A DNA stretch of 17,141 nucleotides from Rickettsia endosymbiont of Diachasma alloeum. GTDB lineage: Bacteria > Pseudomonadota > Alphaproteobacteria > Rickettsiales > Rickettsiaceae. This document shows positions 1-7,407 of the stretch, one piece after another; the stretch's first letter is position 1; every line of letters starts with the position of its first letter. The position numbers were made by a program, and so were the translations under genes. The DNA is taken from NCBI GenBank assembly GCA_020404485.1, contig DYDT01000005.1:1-17141 (forward strand), read 5' to 3'. The notes under the pieces are model-generated. The model searched no databases, was not told where the DNA came from, and worked only from the letters and a program-made list of their open reading frames with translations.

Positions 1-1
1 T

Positions 2-49
2 ACAGAAGCTCATAAACCAATTGCTATTTCTAACATTAGATTGGAATAA
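2..49 (+). CDS. 3' end of an unrecognised protein gene (partial)
   Basis: The frame starting at base 2 reads fifteen codons, TEAHKPIAISNIRLE, and then TAA at 47-49. The codons (ACA, GAA, AAA, ATT, AGA) match the A/T-ending usage of the genes in this window, so I prefer it to the frame from base 3, which is also open to a stop at 63-65 but uses rarer CTC and CTA leucine codons. The gene would converge on rlmB, with the hairpin pair at 65-118 between the two 3' ends. I do not recognise the tail and assign no function. Fifteen codons are too few to exclude chance. Confidence 0.35.
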   Translation, partial: TEAHKPIAISNIRLE

Positions 50-64
50 GCAGCTTAAATTCTA

Positions 65-81
65 AGGCACTTCCAGTGCCT
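65..81. terminator. Hairpin 1 of an intergenic pair (possible bidirectional terminator or repeat unit)
   Basis: AGGCACT (65-71) and AGTGCCT (75-81) form a perfect 7-bp stem around a TCC loop. It lies 15 bases after the stop of the upstream gene and is GC-rich against an AT-rich background. No good T-tract follows on either strand, so intrinsic termination is only one reading. A small palindromic repeat is the other. Confidence 0.4.
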
Positions 82-85
82 ACCA

Positions 86-118
86 TCAACCTACCGGCTC
101 TCAGCCGGTAGTGGTTGA
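86..118. terminator. Hairpin 2 of an intergenic pair (possible bidirectional terminator or repeat unit)
   Basis: CTACCGGCT (91-99) pairs perfectly with AGCCGGTAG (103-111) around a CTC loop. Beyond a 2-base bulge (TG, 112-113), TCAAC (86-90) pairs with GTTGA (114-118), giving 14 bp in all. It sits 25 bases past the rlmB stop and only 4 bases from hairpin 1, so it lies between two convergent 3' ends. The + strand continues TTGTTAAAAATATT, which is not a clean U-tract. Confidence 0.45.
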
Positions 119-142
119 GTTGTTAAAAATATTTCAACTTTG

Positions 143-868
143 TTAATGATCCCATAATAAGTGAAAAATTATAGAAGCAGCATTCGATACGTTAAGGCTT
201 TCTACTTTATCAGAAATAAGAATTTTGGCTAAATGATCACAATTGTCTTGAACCAATCTTCGTATGCCTTTATCTTCCGAGCCAAATACTAAAGCTACTT
301 TATCTGAGATTAATTTATCGGCCAAATAATCATTGGCTTCTCCGGTTAGCCCTATAACCCAAAAACCGTGTTTTTTTAGGTAATTTATACAAAAGTTTAG
401 ATTGGTTACTTTAATAATTTTTATTAATTCTAAAGTTCCACAAGCTGCTTTAGCTATAGTGCCATTTTCATTCGGCGAATTATCTAATGGTAAGATTATA
501 GCATCCATATTAAAAGCTGCTGCACTGCGAATAATTGCCCCAATATTTTGCGGATCAGTTATTTGATCAAGAATTGCAATCTTACATTTTGGATTTTTTA
601 TGTTGATATCTTCTATATTATGGGCAAAAATTGGCTTAACTTTAGCAGCTATTCCTTGGTGGGTTTGGTTTTCTAGTAATTTAGATAAAACATCATTATT
701 AACAATTTTATAAGGCTTGGAACTTATTAATTTTTTATTTGCATCAAAGATCATTTGAGTGCATAAAATATCCTCAATTTGACGTTTTGGATTGTTAAGA
801 GCTGAAAATACAGGATGTTTTCCATAAATATAGTAGTAATTTTTAGAATTCAGCTTTTTATTTTGCAT
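143..868 (-). CDS. rlmB: 23S rRNA 2'-O-ribose methyltransferase, TrmH/RlmB (SPOUT) family
   Basis: This is a 241-residue SpoU/TrmH-type methyltransferase. Family members transfer a methyl group from S-adenosylmethionine to a ribose 2'-OH. RlmB modifies G2251 (E. coli numbering) in the 23S rRNA P-loop, in the cytoplasm. The N-terminal part has the substrate-binding start of the group (YYIYGKHPVFSAL). The C-terminal knot domain shows all three SPOUT motifs: DPQNIGAIIRSAAAF, then LVFGSEDKGI, then ESLNVSNAASIIFHLLW at the C-terminus. The invariant Asn and Arg of motif 1 and the SLNVSNA loop are present, so it looks active. The start is supported by AAAGG (minus strand, 884-880) 11 bases upstream. 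It is the only - strand gene here and diverges from the tRNA/tuf unit. A paralogous tRNA Gm methyltransferase cannot be fully excluded. Confidence 0.88.
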   Translation of the reverse strand: MQNKKLNSKNYYYIYGKHPVFSALNNPKRQIEDILCTQMIFDANKKLISSKPYKIVNNDVLSKLLENQTHQGIAAKVKPIFAHNIEDINIKNPKCKIAILDQITDPQNIGAIIRSAAAFNMDAIILPLDNSPNENGTIAKAACGTLELIKIIKVTNLNFCINYLKKHGFWVIGLTGEANDYLADKLISDKVALVFGSEDKGIRRLVQDNCDHLAKILISDKVESLNVSNAASIIFHLLWDH

Positions 869-896
869 GTTATTGAAAACCTTTGGTAATTTGTTC

Positions 897-923
897 TTGA
901 CAGAAACTACTATTTATTATAGA
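897..923. promoter_or_regulatory. Putative promoter elements in the rlmB / tRNA-Tyr divergent gap
   Basis: On the - strand a perfect TATAAT lies at 921-916, about 48 bases before the rlmB start, with no good -35 at the usual distance. On the + strand a perfect TTGACA lies at 897-902, but its nearest -10-like hexamers (TATTAT at 915, TATAGA at 918) give spacers of only 12-15 bp. The - strand rlmB promoter is the better reading. The + strand elements may be chance in AT-rich DNA. Confidence 0.3.
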
Positions 924-1011
924 AAGTTACAACTAAATAAATGTGCAAGCTGCTATTTGTTTATTTGATGATTCGGCGAGAAGTTTTATTAAGTCCTAAT
1001 ACTAATTTATA

Positions 1012-1042
1012 TTGTCTTTTAAAGTGAATTAGTCTATTTAAT
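1012..1042 (+). promoter_or_regulatory. Putative promoter of the tRNA-Tyr gene
   Basis: TTGTCT (1012-1017, 4/6 to the -35 consensus) is followed after 19 bp by TTTAAT (1037-1042, 5/6 to the -10 consensus). Transcription would start about 10 bases before the tRNA 5' end at 1059. The long spacer lowers confidence. Confidence 0.3.
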
Positions 1043-1058
1043 ACAGTAAAGTTCTTTA

Positions 1059-1144
1059 GGAGGGGTGGCCGAGTGGTCAATGGCAGCAGACTGTAAATCT
1101 GCCCGCGTAAGCGTTCGAAGGTTCGAATCCTTCTCCCTCCACCA
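1059..1144 (+). tRNA. tRNA-Tyr (anticodon GTA)
   Basis: This 86-base type II tRNA gene has the long variable arm expected of tRNA-Tyr. The acceptor stem is GGAGGGG (1059-1065) against TCCCTCC (1134-1140) with one G-U pair, followed by discriminator A and an encoded CCA (1142-1144). The anticodon arm GCAGA-CTGTAAA-TCTGC puts GTA at 1093-1095. The T arm carries GGTTCGAATCC. It reads UAU and UAC codons. It precedes tRNA-Gly and tuf, as in the tufB region of other Proteobacteria. Confidence 0.97.
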
Positions 1145-1183
1145 CTTGAATGGTTCAGGGAAGCATATCATTTTATATCATAA

Positions 1184-1218
1184 ATTATATTTTAAAATAA
1201 AATATAATCGTGTATAAT
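1184..1218 (+). promoter_or_regulatory. AT-only hairpin overlapping a putative promoter for tRNA-Gly/tuf
   Basis: ATTATATTTTA (1184-1194) and TAAAATATAAT (1198-1208) form a perfect 11-bp stem with an AAA loop. A consensus TATAAT lies at 1213-1218, with TTTTAA (1190-1195, 4/6 to the -35 consensus) 17 bp upstream. A start near 1225 would place the RNA 5' end about 23 bases before tRNA-Gly. A second TATAAT (1203-1208) forms the right arm of the palindrome. The DNA could therefore serve as promoter, weak terminator of the tRNA-Tyr transcript, or both. Confidence 0.42.
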
Positions 1219-1247
1219 TGTAAGTCTGAATAAAATTGGTGTTAGTT

Positions 1248-1321
1248 GCGGGTGTAGCTCAATGGTAGAGTTCCAGCCTTCCAAGCTGGCTGTGTGGGTT
1301 CGATTCCCATCACCCGCTCCA
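1248..1321 (+). tRNA. tRNA-Gly (anticodon TCC)
   Basis: This 74-base tRNA gene has a perfect acceptor stem, GCGGGTG (1248-1254) with CACCCGC (1311-1317), then discriminator T and an encoded CCA ending at 1321. The anticodon arm CCAGC-CTTCCAA-GCTGG gives TCC at 1280-1282, which reads GGA and GGG glycine codons. The T loop has GGGTTCGATTCCC. It lies 89 bases upstream of the tuf start, probably on one transcript with it. Confidence 0.97.
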
Positions 1322-1410
1322 TTAAATATAGTGGTGACAAATAAATTTAGCAAAAAACGCACTTTAAATTAACTTGTATTAAACTTAAAAAATTGTAAGA
1401 GAGTAAAAAT

Positions 1411-2598
1411 ATGGCAAAAGCAAAGTTTGAAAGAACCAAACCGCATGTTAATATCGGTACTATCGGTCACGTGGATCATGGAAAAACTTCTTTGACAGCA
1501 GCAATAACAATGGTGCTTGGAAAAGATAATAAAGATATTAAAGTTAAAAAATATGATGAAATTGATGCCGCTCCTGAGGAAAAAGAAAGAGGTATAACAA
1601 TATCAACTGCTCACGTAGAATATGAAACTAAAAGTAGGCACTATGCACACGTAGACTGTCCAGGACATGCTGACTATGTAAAAAACATGATTACAGGTGC
1701 TGCTCAAATGGACGGTGCTATATTAGTTGTTTCTGCTGCTGATGGTCCAATGCCACAAACTAGAGAACATATATTACTAGCAAAGCAAGTTGGTGTGCCT
1801 AAAATGGTAGTGTTCTTAAACAAAGTTGATATGGTTGATGATGCTGACCTACTTGAATTAGTGGAAATGGAAGTAAGAGAGTTATTATCAAAATATGATT
1901 TCCCTGGTGATGAGATACCAATAATCAGAGGTTCTGCTCTTCAAGCTTTAGAAGGAAAGCCTGAAGGTGAAAAAGCTATCCATGAATTAATGGATGCAGT
2001 AGATAGTTATATACCACAACCTACTAGAGAAACTGAAAAGCCTTTCTTAATGCCTATCGAAGATGTGTTCTCTATTTCAGGAAGAGGAACAGTTGTAACA
2101 GGTAGAATTGAAGCTGGTAAAATTAAAGTTGGTGAAGCGGTTGAAATAGTTGGAATAAAAGACACTCAAACTTCTACATGTACTGGTGTTGAGATGTTTA
2201 GAAAACTTCTTGATAGTGGTGAGGCTGGAGATAACGTTGGTATATTATTGCGTGGTATAGATAGAGAAGCTGTACAAAGAGGACAAGTTCTTGCAAAACC
2301 TGGTAGTATAACACCGCATGATGAATTTGAAGCTGAAGTATACGTACTTAGTAAGGATGAAGGTGGACGTCATACTCCATTTACCAATAACTATCGTCCA
2401 CAATTCTATTTTAGAACAACAGACGTTACAGGTACAATAGAATTACCGGCTGATAAACAAATGGTTATGCCTGGTGATAATGCTACTTTCAAAGTTAAGT
2501 TAATTTCTCCTATTGCTATGCAGCAAGGTTTAAAATTCTCGATTCGTGAAGGTGGTAGAACAGTAGGTGCTGGTGTAGTTTCTAAAGTAATTAATTAG
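1411..2598 (+). CDS. tuf: Elongation factor Tu
   Basis: EF-Tu, 395 residues, is the GTPase that delivers aminoacyl-tRNA to the ribosomal A site. The G domain shows GHVDHGKT (P loop, 19-26), RGITIST with the switch I Thr near 63, DCPGH (82-86, with the catalytic His at 86), NKVD (137-140) and SAL (175-177). Domains 2 and 3 follow and end in the typical [12 protein letters not shown] segment. Length and motifs are those of a functional protein, and the sequence is close to remembered Rickettsia EF-Tu. No strong Shine-Dalgarno is visible (AAGAGAG lies about 8 bases upstream), which is odd for so highly expressed a protein. The tRNA genes upstream resemble a tufB context, while rpsJ downstream resembles a tufA context. 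Confidence 0.98.
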   Translation: MAKAKFERTKPHVNIGTIGHVDHGKTSLTAAITMVLGKDNKDIKVKKYDEIDAAPEEKERGITISTAHVEYETKSRHYAHVDCPGHADYVKNMITGAAQMDGAILVVSAADGPMPQTREHILLAKQVGVPKMVVFLNKVDMVDDADLLELVEMEVRELLSKYDFPGDEIPIIRGSALQALEGKPEGEKAIHELMDAVDSYIPQPTRETEKPFLMPIEDVFSISGRGTVVTGRIEAGKIKVGEAVEIVGIKDTQTSTCTGVEMFRKLLDSGEAGDNVGILLRGIDREAVQRGQVLAKPGSITPHDEFEAEVYVLSKDEGGRHTPFTNNYRPQFYFRTTDVTGTIELPADKQMVMPGDNATFKVKLISPIAMQQGLKFSIREGGRTVGAGVVSKVIN

Positions 2599-2606
2599 TC
2601 CATTTT

Positions 2607-2647
2607 ATAAATACCTATTATTTTTTAATAATAGGTATTTATGTTTT
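2607..2647 (+). terminator. Perfect 16-bp hairpin after tuf, probable terminator or attenuator
   Basis: Bases 2607-2622 pair without mismatch with 2627-2642 around a TTTT loop, and GTTTT follows at 2643-2647. The stem is almost all A-T with two central G-C pairs. It starts 8 bases past the tuf stop. This fits an intrinsic terminator that ends or thins transcription between tuf and the ribosomal protein genes. The short T-run suggests it may be leaky. Confidence 0.55.
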
Positions 2648-2665
2648 AAGATGTAAAAACATCTT
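2648..2665 (+). promoter_or_regulatory. Second hairpin in the rpsJ leader
   Basis: AAGATGT (2648-2654) and ACATCTT (2659-2665) form a perfect 7-bp stem with an AAAA loop, directly after the tuf hairpin and 26 bases before rpsJ. A TATAAT lies at 2672-2677 but has no convincing -35. The element may be an rpsJ leader structure or part of a double terminator. Confidence 0.35.
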
Positions 2666-2690
2666 GCTGTTTATAATTAAGGTTTGTTAA

Positions 2691-3008
2691 ATGAAAAATA
2701 AAATCAAAATTCGTTTAAAGTCATTTGATCATCGTACTCTTGATCAGGCTACTAAAGAGATAGTTAGTGCTGTTAAAAGAACATTCGCAAGTATTAGTGG
2801 TCCTATTCCTTTACCTAGAAAAATTCAAAGATTTACTGTAAATAGATCTCCCCATGTGCATATAAAATCAAGGGAGCAATACGAAATTAGAACACAAAAA
2901 AGATTATTGGTTATAGATGATCCAAATCCATCAGTTGTTGATGCTTTAAGTAAAGTTGATTTAGCAGCGGGTGTTGATGTAGTGATCGAATTAGAGAGTG
3001 GGGAGTAA
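2691..3008 (+). CDS. rpsJ: 30S ribosomal protein S10
   Basis: S10, 105 residues, is a 30S head protein that also pairs with NusB in transcription antitermination. The hallmark loop [20 protein letters not shown] starts near residue 37 and is followed by [12 protein letters not shown]. This extended loop penetrates the 30S head in known structures. Length is normal for the family. It opens the S10-type block, and its TAA shares one base with the rplC ATG (TAATG), so translation of the two is probably coupled. AAGG at 2679-2682 serves as the Shine-Dalgarno, about 8 bases before the start. Confidence 0.97.
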   Translation: MKNKIKIRLKSFDHRTLDQATKEIVSAVKRTFASISGPIPLPRKIQRFTVNRSPHVHIKSREQYEIRTQKRLLVIDDPNPSVVDALSKVDLAAGVDVVIELESGE

Positions 3009-3655
3009 TGAGAACCGGAATAATTGCTCAAAAAGTTGGGATGACTAGTGTTTTTAATAATAATGGGCAGAGAGTTCCATTAACACTAGTGAAAGTTGAT
3101 GATTGCCAAGTAGTAGGACATAAAATTGTTGAAAAACATGGTTATAATGCTTTAGTTATCGGGATAAAAGATAAAAAAATATCTAGAGTAACTAAGCCTA
3201 TGAAACAAGTTTTTGCTAATGCTAAAGTATCTCCTAAAGCTAAATTAAAAGAATTTAGAATCTCTGAAGATAATTTTATTGATATAGCAGCAAGCTTAGA
3301 AGTAGATCATTTTACGGCAGGACAATTTATAGATGTAACAGCTACTACTATAGGTAAAGGATTTGCTGGTAGTATGAAGAGACATAATTTTAAAGGGCTT
3401 GAAGCTTCTCACGGTGTTTCAATATCGCATCGTTCGCATGGTTCTACTGGTCAAAGACAAGATCCAGGAAAAGTCTTTAAAGGTAAAAAAATGGCTGGAC
3501 ATATGGGTTGTAGTCAAGTTACTATCCAAAATTTAAAAATATTTGCAATTGATAAAGAGCAAGGACTTATTATGATTCAGGGAAGTATACCAGGACATAA
3601 GGGTTCATATATTTCAATAAAAGATGCAATAAAGAAGATTTCAATAACTGCATAA
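3008..3655 (+). CDS. rplC: 50S ribosomal protein L3
   Basis: L3, 215 residues, is an early 50S assembly protein whose long loop reaches toward the peptidyl transferase centre. The N-terminus ([15 protein letters not shown]) is typical. The loop region, roughly residues 141-166, includes [20 protein letters not shown]. The GQ-x-Q-x-PG segment is where PrmB methylates a glutamine in E. coli, so that modification is possible here. The start overlaps the rpsJ stop by one base. A 51-bp gap follows before rplD, one of the larger spaces in the cluster. Confidence 0.97.
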   Translation: MRTGIIAQKVGMTSVFNNNGQRVPLTLVKVDDCQVVGHKIVEKHGYNALVIGIKDKKISRVTKPMKQVFANAKVSPKAKLKEFRISEDNFIDIAASLEVDHFTAGQFIDVTATTIGKGFAGSMKRHNFKGLEASHGVSISHRSHGSTGQRQDPGKVFKGKKMAGHMGCSQVTIQNLKIFAIDKEQGLIMIQGSIPGHKGSYISIKDAIKKISITA

Positions 3656-3706
3656 AAATAACTATTTGTATAAAAGATTTTATATAAGACTGTATAGGTT
3701 GAAAAA

Positions 3707-4330
3707 ATGAAAACTAAAATGTTAAATCTTGCTAATGAAGAAGTTGGTGAGATTAGTTTAAACGAAGATATATTTGCTGTAGATTTTATTAGGGATGATA
3801 TAATAAAGCAAGTTGTTGATTGGCAGCGAGCTAAAGCAATGGCTGGTACACATAAAACTAAAACTGTATCAGAAGTGTCCGGTACTACAAAAAAACCTTT
3901 TAAGCAAAAAGGTACAGGGAATGCAAGACAAGGTTCTTTACGATCTGTACAGATGCGTGGTGGTGGTGTAATTCATGGTCCTGTAGTACGTAGTCATGCA
4001 ACTAAATTACCTAAAAAAGTACGAAAACTTGGTTTAATCCATGCTTTATCCGAAAAATTTTCTGAAGGAAAATTACTAGTCATAGATTCTTTAAAATTAG
4101 AAACGCCTAAAACCTCTAATCTTGTTAATATATTAAACAAGTTTCAAGGTAAAAGTTTCTTCGTAATAGATGGCAATGAAGTGGATGTTCATTTTTCTTT
4201 AGCAGCACAAAATATTTATAATACAGTAATTGTTCCGCAAATAGGTGCAAACGTCTATGACATAATAAGACATGAATATGTATTATTATCACAAGAAGCA
4301 GTGAATGTTTTAGAAGAGAGGTTAAAATGA
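3707..4330 (+). CDS. rplD: 50S ribosomal protein L4
   Basis: L4, 207 residues, is a primary 23S rRNA binder whose extended loop lines the peptide exit tunnel. That loop (about 45-95) contains KPFKQKGTGNARQGSLRS and MRGGGVIHGP, the family signature near the tunnel constriction and macrolide site. In E. coli L4 also represses its own operon, but that mechanism depends on an S10 leader known from gammaproteobacteria and is not shown here. The gene ends in ATGA, overlapping rplW by 4 bases. The start at 3707 follows AGGTTG at 3697-3702. Confidence 0.96.
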   Translation: MKTKMLNLANEEVGEISLNEDIFAVDFIRDDIIKQVVDWQRAKAMAGTHKTKTVSEVSGTTKKPFKQKGTGNARQGSLRSVQMRGGGVIHGPVVRSHATKLPKKVRKLGLIHALSEKFSEGKLLVIDSLKLETPKTSNLVNILNKFQGKSFFVIDGNEVDVHFSLAAQNIYNTVIVPQIGANVYDIIRHEYVLLSQEAVNVLEERLK

Positions 4331-4623
4331 GTTCTTATAAATATTACGATTTAATTAGAAGACCTGTTATTACAGAAAAAACCACACTTCTTTCAGAACA
4401 AAATAAATATACTTTTTATGTAGATAAATTTGCTGAGAAGCTTGCTGTTAAAAAAGCCATAGAAGAAATATTTAAAGTAAAAGTAAAAAAAGTAAATATC
4501 TTAAATGTTAAAGGTAAAAAGAAGAGATTTAAGGGAGTTATCGGGCGTCAAGTTGATAGAAAAAAGGCTGTGGTAACATTAGAAAAAGATCATAATATTG
4601 ATTTTGCCGGAGGAATTAAATAA
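4327..4623 (+). CDS. rplW: 50S ribosomal protein L23
   Basis: L23, 98 residues, sits at the exit of the peptide tunnel. In bacteria it docks trigger factor and contacts the signal recognition particle and the Sec translocon. The N-terminal LIRRPVITEKTTLL motif and the central KVKKVNILNVKGKKKRFKG segment (the rRNA-binding loop) identify it. Length is typical. Its ATG lies inside the rplD stop region (4-base overlap), and rplB starts on the base after its own TAA, so L4, L23 and L2 appear translationally coupled. Confidence 0.96.
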   Translation: MSSYKYYDLIRRPVITEKTTLLSEQNKYTFYVDKFAEKLAVKKAIEEIFKVKVKKVNILNVKGKKKRFKGVIGRQVDRKKAVVTLEKDHNIDFAGGIK

Positions 4624-5445
4624 ATGGCTTTAAAAAGTTTTAATCCAATTACCCCTTCTTTGAGAGAGTTAGTTCAAGTTGATAGAACTAGTTTATGGAA
4701 AGGTAGACCTTTTAAGGCTCTAACTAAAGGGATATCTAAAACAGGTGGAAGAAATAATCAAGGTAGAATCACTTCTTGGCAAAGAGGTGGGGGGCATAAA
4801 AGGCTATATCGTGTTATTGACTTTAAGAGAAACAAACTAGATATTTCTGCTATAGTTGAAAGAATAGAATATGATCCTAATAGAACTGCTTTTATTGCTT
4901 TAATTAAATATGAAGATGGTGAGCACGCTTATATTCTAGCTCCACAAAAATTAGTAGTAGGGGATAAGGTAATATCAAGCAAAGATGCAGATATAAAAAT
5001 TGGTAATTGTTTGCCTTTAAGATATATCCCTATAGGTACTACTTTACATAATGTTGAAATGAAAGTTGGTAAAGGTGGTCAAATTGCAAGATCAGCAGGT
5101 ACGTCTGTAGATTTAGTAGGAAAAGATTCAGGATATGCACAAATTAAATTAAAGTCTGGTGAATTTAGATTAGTACCTTTAGATTGTATAGCTACGATAG
5201 GTACGGTGTCTAACCCTGATCAAAAAAATATTAACTTAGGTAAAGCTGGTAGAAATAGATGGCTTGGTTGGAGACCTCATGTAAGAGGTGTTGCAATGAA
5301 CCCTGTAGATCATCCACATGGTGGTGGTGAGGGTAAAACCTCTGGTGGGCGTCATCCAGTTACTCCTTGGGGATTCCCGACGAAAGGTAAAAAGACGCGT
5401 AAAAATAAGCGTACTTCTAAGTTTATTATAAAGAAAAGAAAGTAA
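4624..5445 (+). CDS. rplB: 50S ribosomal protein L2
   Basis: L2, 273 residues, is one of the most conserved 50S proteins and is needed for subunit joining and peptidyl transferase assembly. The N-terminal RNA-binding domain includes [20 protein letters not shown] (about 41-60). The C-terminal part contains DHPHGGGEG (229-237), which holds the conserved histidine placed near the catalytic centre, and then [18 protein letters not shown]. Full family length is kept and the tail is strongly basic. There is no spacer after rplW. A Shine-Dalgarno (CCGGAGGAA, about 4607-4615) lies inside rplW. Confidence 0.98.
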   Translation: MALKSFNPITPSLRELVQVDRTSLWKGRPFKALTKGISKTGGRNNQGRITSWQRGGGHKRLYRVIDFKRNKLDISAIVERIEYDPNRTAFIALIKYEDGEHAYILAPQKLVVGDKVISSKDADIKIGNCLPLRYIPIGTTLHNVEMKVGKGGQIARSAGTSVDLVGKDSGYAQIKLKSGEFRLVPLDCIATIGTVSNPDQKNINLGKAGRNRWLGWRPHVRGVAMNPVDHPHGGGEGKTSGGRHPVTPWGFPTKGKKTRKNKRTSKFIIKKRK

Positions 5446-5471
5446 ATTTTTAAATTAATTAGGTATTAATT

Positions 5472-5750
5472 ATGGCACGTTCGGTGTGGAAAGGGCCTTT
5501 CGTAGATGGTTATTTAATAAAAAAAGTTCAAAAATTAATGGAATCTGGCAAGTCAGAAATGATTAAAACTTGGTCTAGAAGATCAACCATTTTGCCTATT
5601 TTTGTTGGTTTTACGTTTTCTGTTCACAATGGAAATAAATTTATTCCAGTTTCTGTAAATGAAGAAATGGTTGGTAGAAAACTAGGGGAATTTTCTCCTA
5701 CTAGAACATTTTATGGGCATGGAGCAGATAAAAAAGTTAAAAGAAAATAA
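5472..5750 (+). CDS. rpsS: 30S ribosomal protein S19
   Basis: S19, 92 residues, binds 16S rRNA in the 30S head with S13 and contacts the A-site finger of the large subunit. [20 protein letters not shown] and [18 protein letters not shown] are family signatures. Length is standard. The 26-bp spacer after rplB forms a 7-bp AT stem (5453-5459 with 5465-5471) that presents the AGG at 5461-5463 in its loop, just before the ATG. The basic C-terminal tail is intact. Confidence 0.96.
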   Translation: MARSVWKGPFVDGYLIKKVQKLMESGKSEMIKTWSRRSTILPIFVGFTFSVHNGNKFIPVSVNEEMVGRKLGEFSPTRTFYGHGADKKVKRK

Positions 5751-5756
5751 AATCAT

Positions 5757-6116
5757 ATGGTACAGGAAAACAAAAATTTTGCCACGGCAAAAGCTAAATC
5801 AATTAGAGTTAGTCCAAGGAAATTAAATTTAGTTGCAGCTTTCATTAGAAACATGAAAGTTTCTGAAGCGTTAGTGCAACTAACTTTTTCGCCAAAAAGA
5901 ATTTCAAAAGTTGTAAAAGCTTGTTTGCAATCTGCTGTAGCAAATGCTGAAAATAATTTAGGTTTAGATATAGATAGGCTGGTTATAACTAACGCAACAG
6001 TAGGCAAGGCTTTAGTGATGAAAAGAGTTATGCCAAGAGCAAAAGGGAGAGCTACTAGAATAAATAAGTTTTTTAGTAATCTCTATATAACTGTTACAGA
6101 AAAAGAGGATAATTAA
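5757..6116 (+). CDS. rplV: 50S ribosomal protein L22
   Basis: L22, 119 residues, is a core 50S protein whose beta hairpin forms part of the exit tunnel opposite L4. [12 protein letters not shown] near the N-terminus and the hairpin [18 protein letters not shown] (about 87-104) are diagnostic. Known macrolide-resistance changes map to this hairpin, and the residues here look ordinary. It is slightly longer at the N-terminus than E. coli L22 (110 residues). It begins 6 bases after the rpsS stop with no clear Shine-Dalgarno of its own, so it probably depends on ribosomes arriving from rpsS. Confidence 0.95.
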   Translation: MVQENKNFATAKAKSIRVSPRKLNLVAAFIRNMKVSEALVQLTFSPKRISKVVKACLQSAVANAENNLGLDIDRLVITNATVGKALVMKRVMPRAKGRATRINKFFSNLYITVTEKEDN

Positions 6117-6117
6117 G

Positions 6118-6771
6118 ATGGGGCAAAAAGTTTGTGCACATGGTTTTAGGGTTGGACCAACTTTAATTAAAGGTTGGGATTCTGTATTCTATGCAGAAAA
6201 GCAGTATAAAACTCTTTTTATACAAGATTTAAAGATTAGAGAATTAGTTAATAAAAGTTTTACTCAAGCTCAAGTTAGCAAAATTTTAATTGAACGCCCT
6301 TCTAACAAAAGTATTATTATCAATATTAATGCAAAAAAGCCAAATATAATTATCGGTAAAAATGGTAGTGAAATTGATAAGCTTAAAAAAGCTATTGAAA
6401 AAATGACTTCTTTAAGCGAAGTTTATATAAATATTCATGAAGTTAGAAAGTTTAATATAGATGCGGCTATAGTAGCTCAGACAATAGCATCACAGCTTGA
6501 AAAAAGAGTATCCTTTAGAAAAGCAATGAAGACAGCAATTCAGGCTTCATTTAAACAAGGTGGACAAGGTATAAGAGTTAGTTGCTCAGGACGTCTTGGT
6601 GGAGCTGAGATTGCTAGAACAGAATGGTATATAGAAGGCAGAATGCCATTGCATACTTTAAGAGCCGATATTGATTATTCGACTGCTGAAGCTATAACTA
6701 CTTATGGAGTTATAGGAGTTAAAGTTTGGATTTATAAAGGCGAATATACCGAAAATAAAAGATATAATTAA
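6118..6771 (+). CDS. rpsC: 30S ribosomal protein S3
   Basis: S3, 217 residues, lies at the mRNA entry channel of the 30S subunit and takes part in unwinding structured mRNA. The N-terminal half holds a type II KH domain with the GxxG loop at 80-83 ([10 protein letters not shown]). The C-terminal domain contains [18 protein letters not shown] and [14 protein letters not shown]. It is somewhat shorter at the C-terminus than E. coli S3 (233 residues), which is common outside gammaproteobacteria. It starts one base after the rplV stop. Confidence 0.96.
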   Translation: MGQKVCAHGFRVGPTLIKGWDSVFYAEKQYKTLFIQDLKIRELVNKSFTQAQVSKILIERPSNKSIIININAKKPNIIIGKNGSEIDKLKKAIEKMTSLSEVYINIHEVRKFNIDAAIVAQTIASQLEKRVSFRKAMKTAIQASFKQGGQGIRVSCSGRLGGAEIARTEWYIEGRMPLHTLRADIDYSTAEAITTYGVIGVKVWIYKGEYTENKRYN

Positions 6772-6786
6772 TTTTTAAGTATTAAA

Positions 6787-7197
6787 ATGTTAGCTCCAAA
6801 AAAACAAAAATTTAGAAAAGCTCATAAAGGTAGAGTTGTTTCAAAATCAAAAGCAGGTACAACGCTTGCCTTTGGATCATTTGGTTTAAAATCTATAGAT
6901 GGTTGGCGTGTTACTGCTAGACAGATAGAAGCAGGAAGAAAAGCAGCTACTAGATGTATGAAACGTCAAGGAAGATTATGGATACGAATCTTTCCTGATC
7001 TTCCGGTTTCCAAAAAGCCTGCTGAAGTAAGAATGGGTAAAGGTAAAGGAAATCCTGAATTTTTTGCAGTAAGGGTATCACCTGGAAGAATTATGTTTGA
7101 AATTGAAGGGGTTGAGGAAGATGTTGCAGTTAAAGCTTTAGAGCTTGCAAGTGCAAAATTACCTGTTAGAACAAGGATAGTGAGGCGTTATGAATGA
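6787..7197 (+). CDS. rplP: 50S ribosomal protein L16
   Basis: L16, 136 residues, helps organise the A-tRNA site and is a late 50S assembly protein. The start [16 protein letters not shown] and the segment [20 protein letters not shown] are characteristic. Arg82, in [10 protein letters not shown], corresponds to the arginine that E. coli RoxA/YcfD hydroxylates. No such enzyme gene is visible in the window. The 3' end overlaps rpmC by 8 bases, the largest overlap in the cluster. Confidence 0.97.
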   Translation: MLAPKKQKFRKAHKGRVVSKSKAGTTLAFGSFGLKSIDGWRVTARQIEAGRKAATRCMKRQGRLWIRIFPDLPVSKKPAEVRMGKGKGNPEFFAVRVSPGRIMFEIEGVEEDVAVKALELASAKLPVRTRIVRRYE

Positions 7198-7402
7198 TTT
7201 AAAATCATTAAAGAGTGAATTGACAAGTAAAACAATTGAAGAGCTTTTTAAGCATCTTAATCTTTTAAAAAAAGAGCTATTTAATTTAAGATTTCAGCAA
7301 ACTCTGGGCGAATTAAAAAATACTAGTAGGTTTTCATTAGTTAAAAAGTCTATAGCACGTATTAAAACTGAATTAACAAAAAGATCTAGTAGTGGAGAGT
7401 AA
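7190..7402 (+). CDS. rpmC: 50S ribosomal protein L29
   Basis: L29, 70 residues, is a small two-helix protein near the peptide exit next to L23, where it helps form the docking site for ribosome-associated factors. The motif [20 protein letters not shown] is the family signature, and the rest is helical and basic. Its ATG lies inside the rplP reading frame, with TGAGG at 7181-7185 as Shine-Dalgarno. Another ATG at 7194 runs into a stop at once, so 7190 is the start. Confidence 0.94.
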   Translation: MNDLKSLKSELTSKTIEELFKHLNLLKKELFNLRFQQTLGELKNTSRFSLVKKSIARIKTELTKRSSSGE

Positions 7403-7407
7403 TTAAA

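Noticed and set aside
2672..2677. TATAAT in front of rpsJ as a promoter
   Set aside because: No acceptable -35 lies 15-19 bp upstream. The space is occupied by the hairpin, and isolated TATAAT is frequent in such AT-rich DNA.
3656..3706. rplC-rplD gap as an internal promoter or regulator
   Set aside because: The spacer has TTGTAT and TATAGG-like hexamers, but neither matches well and no stable hairpin is visible.
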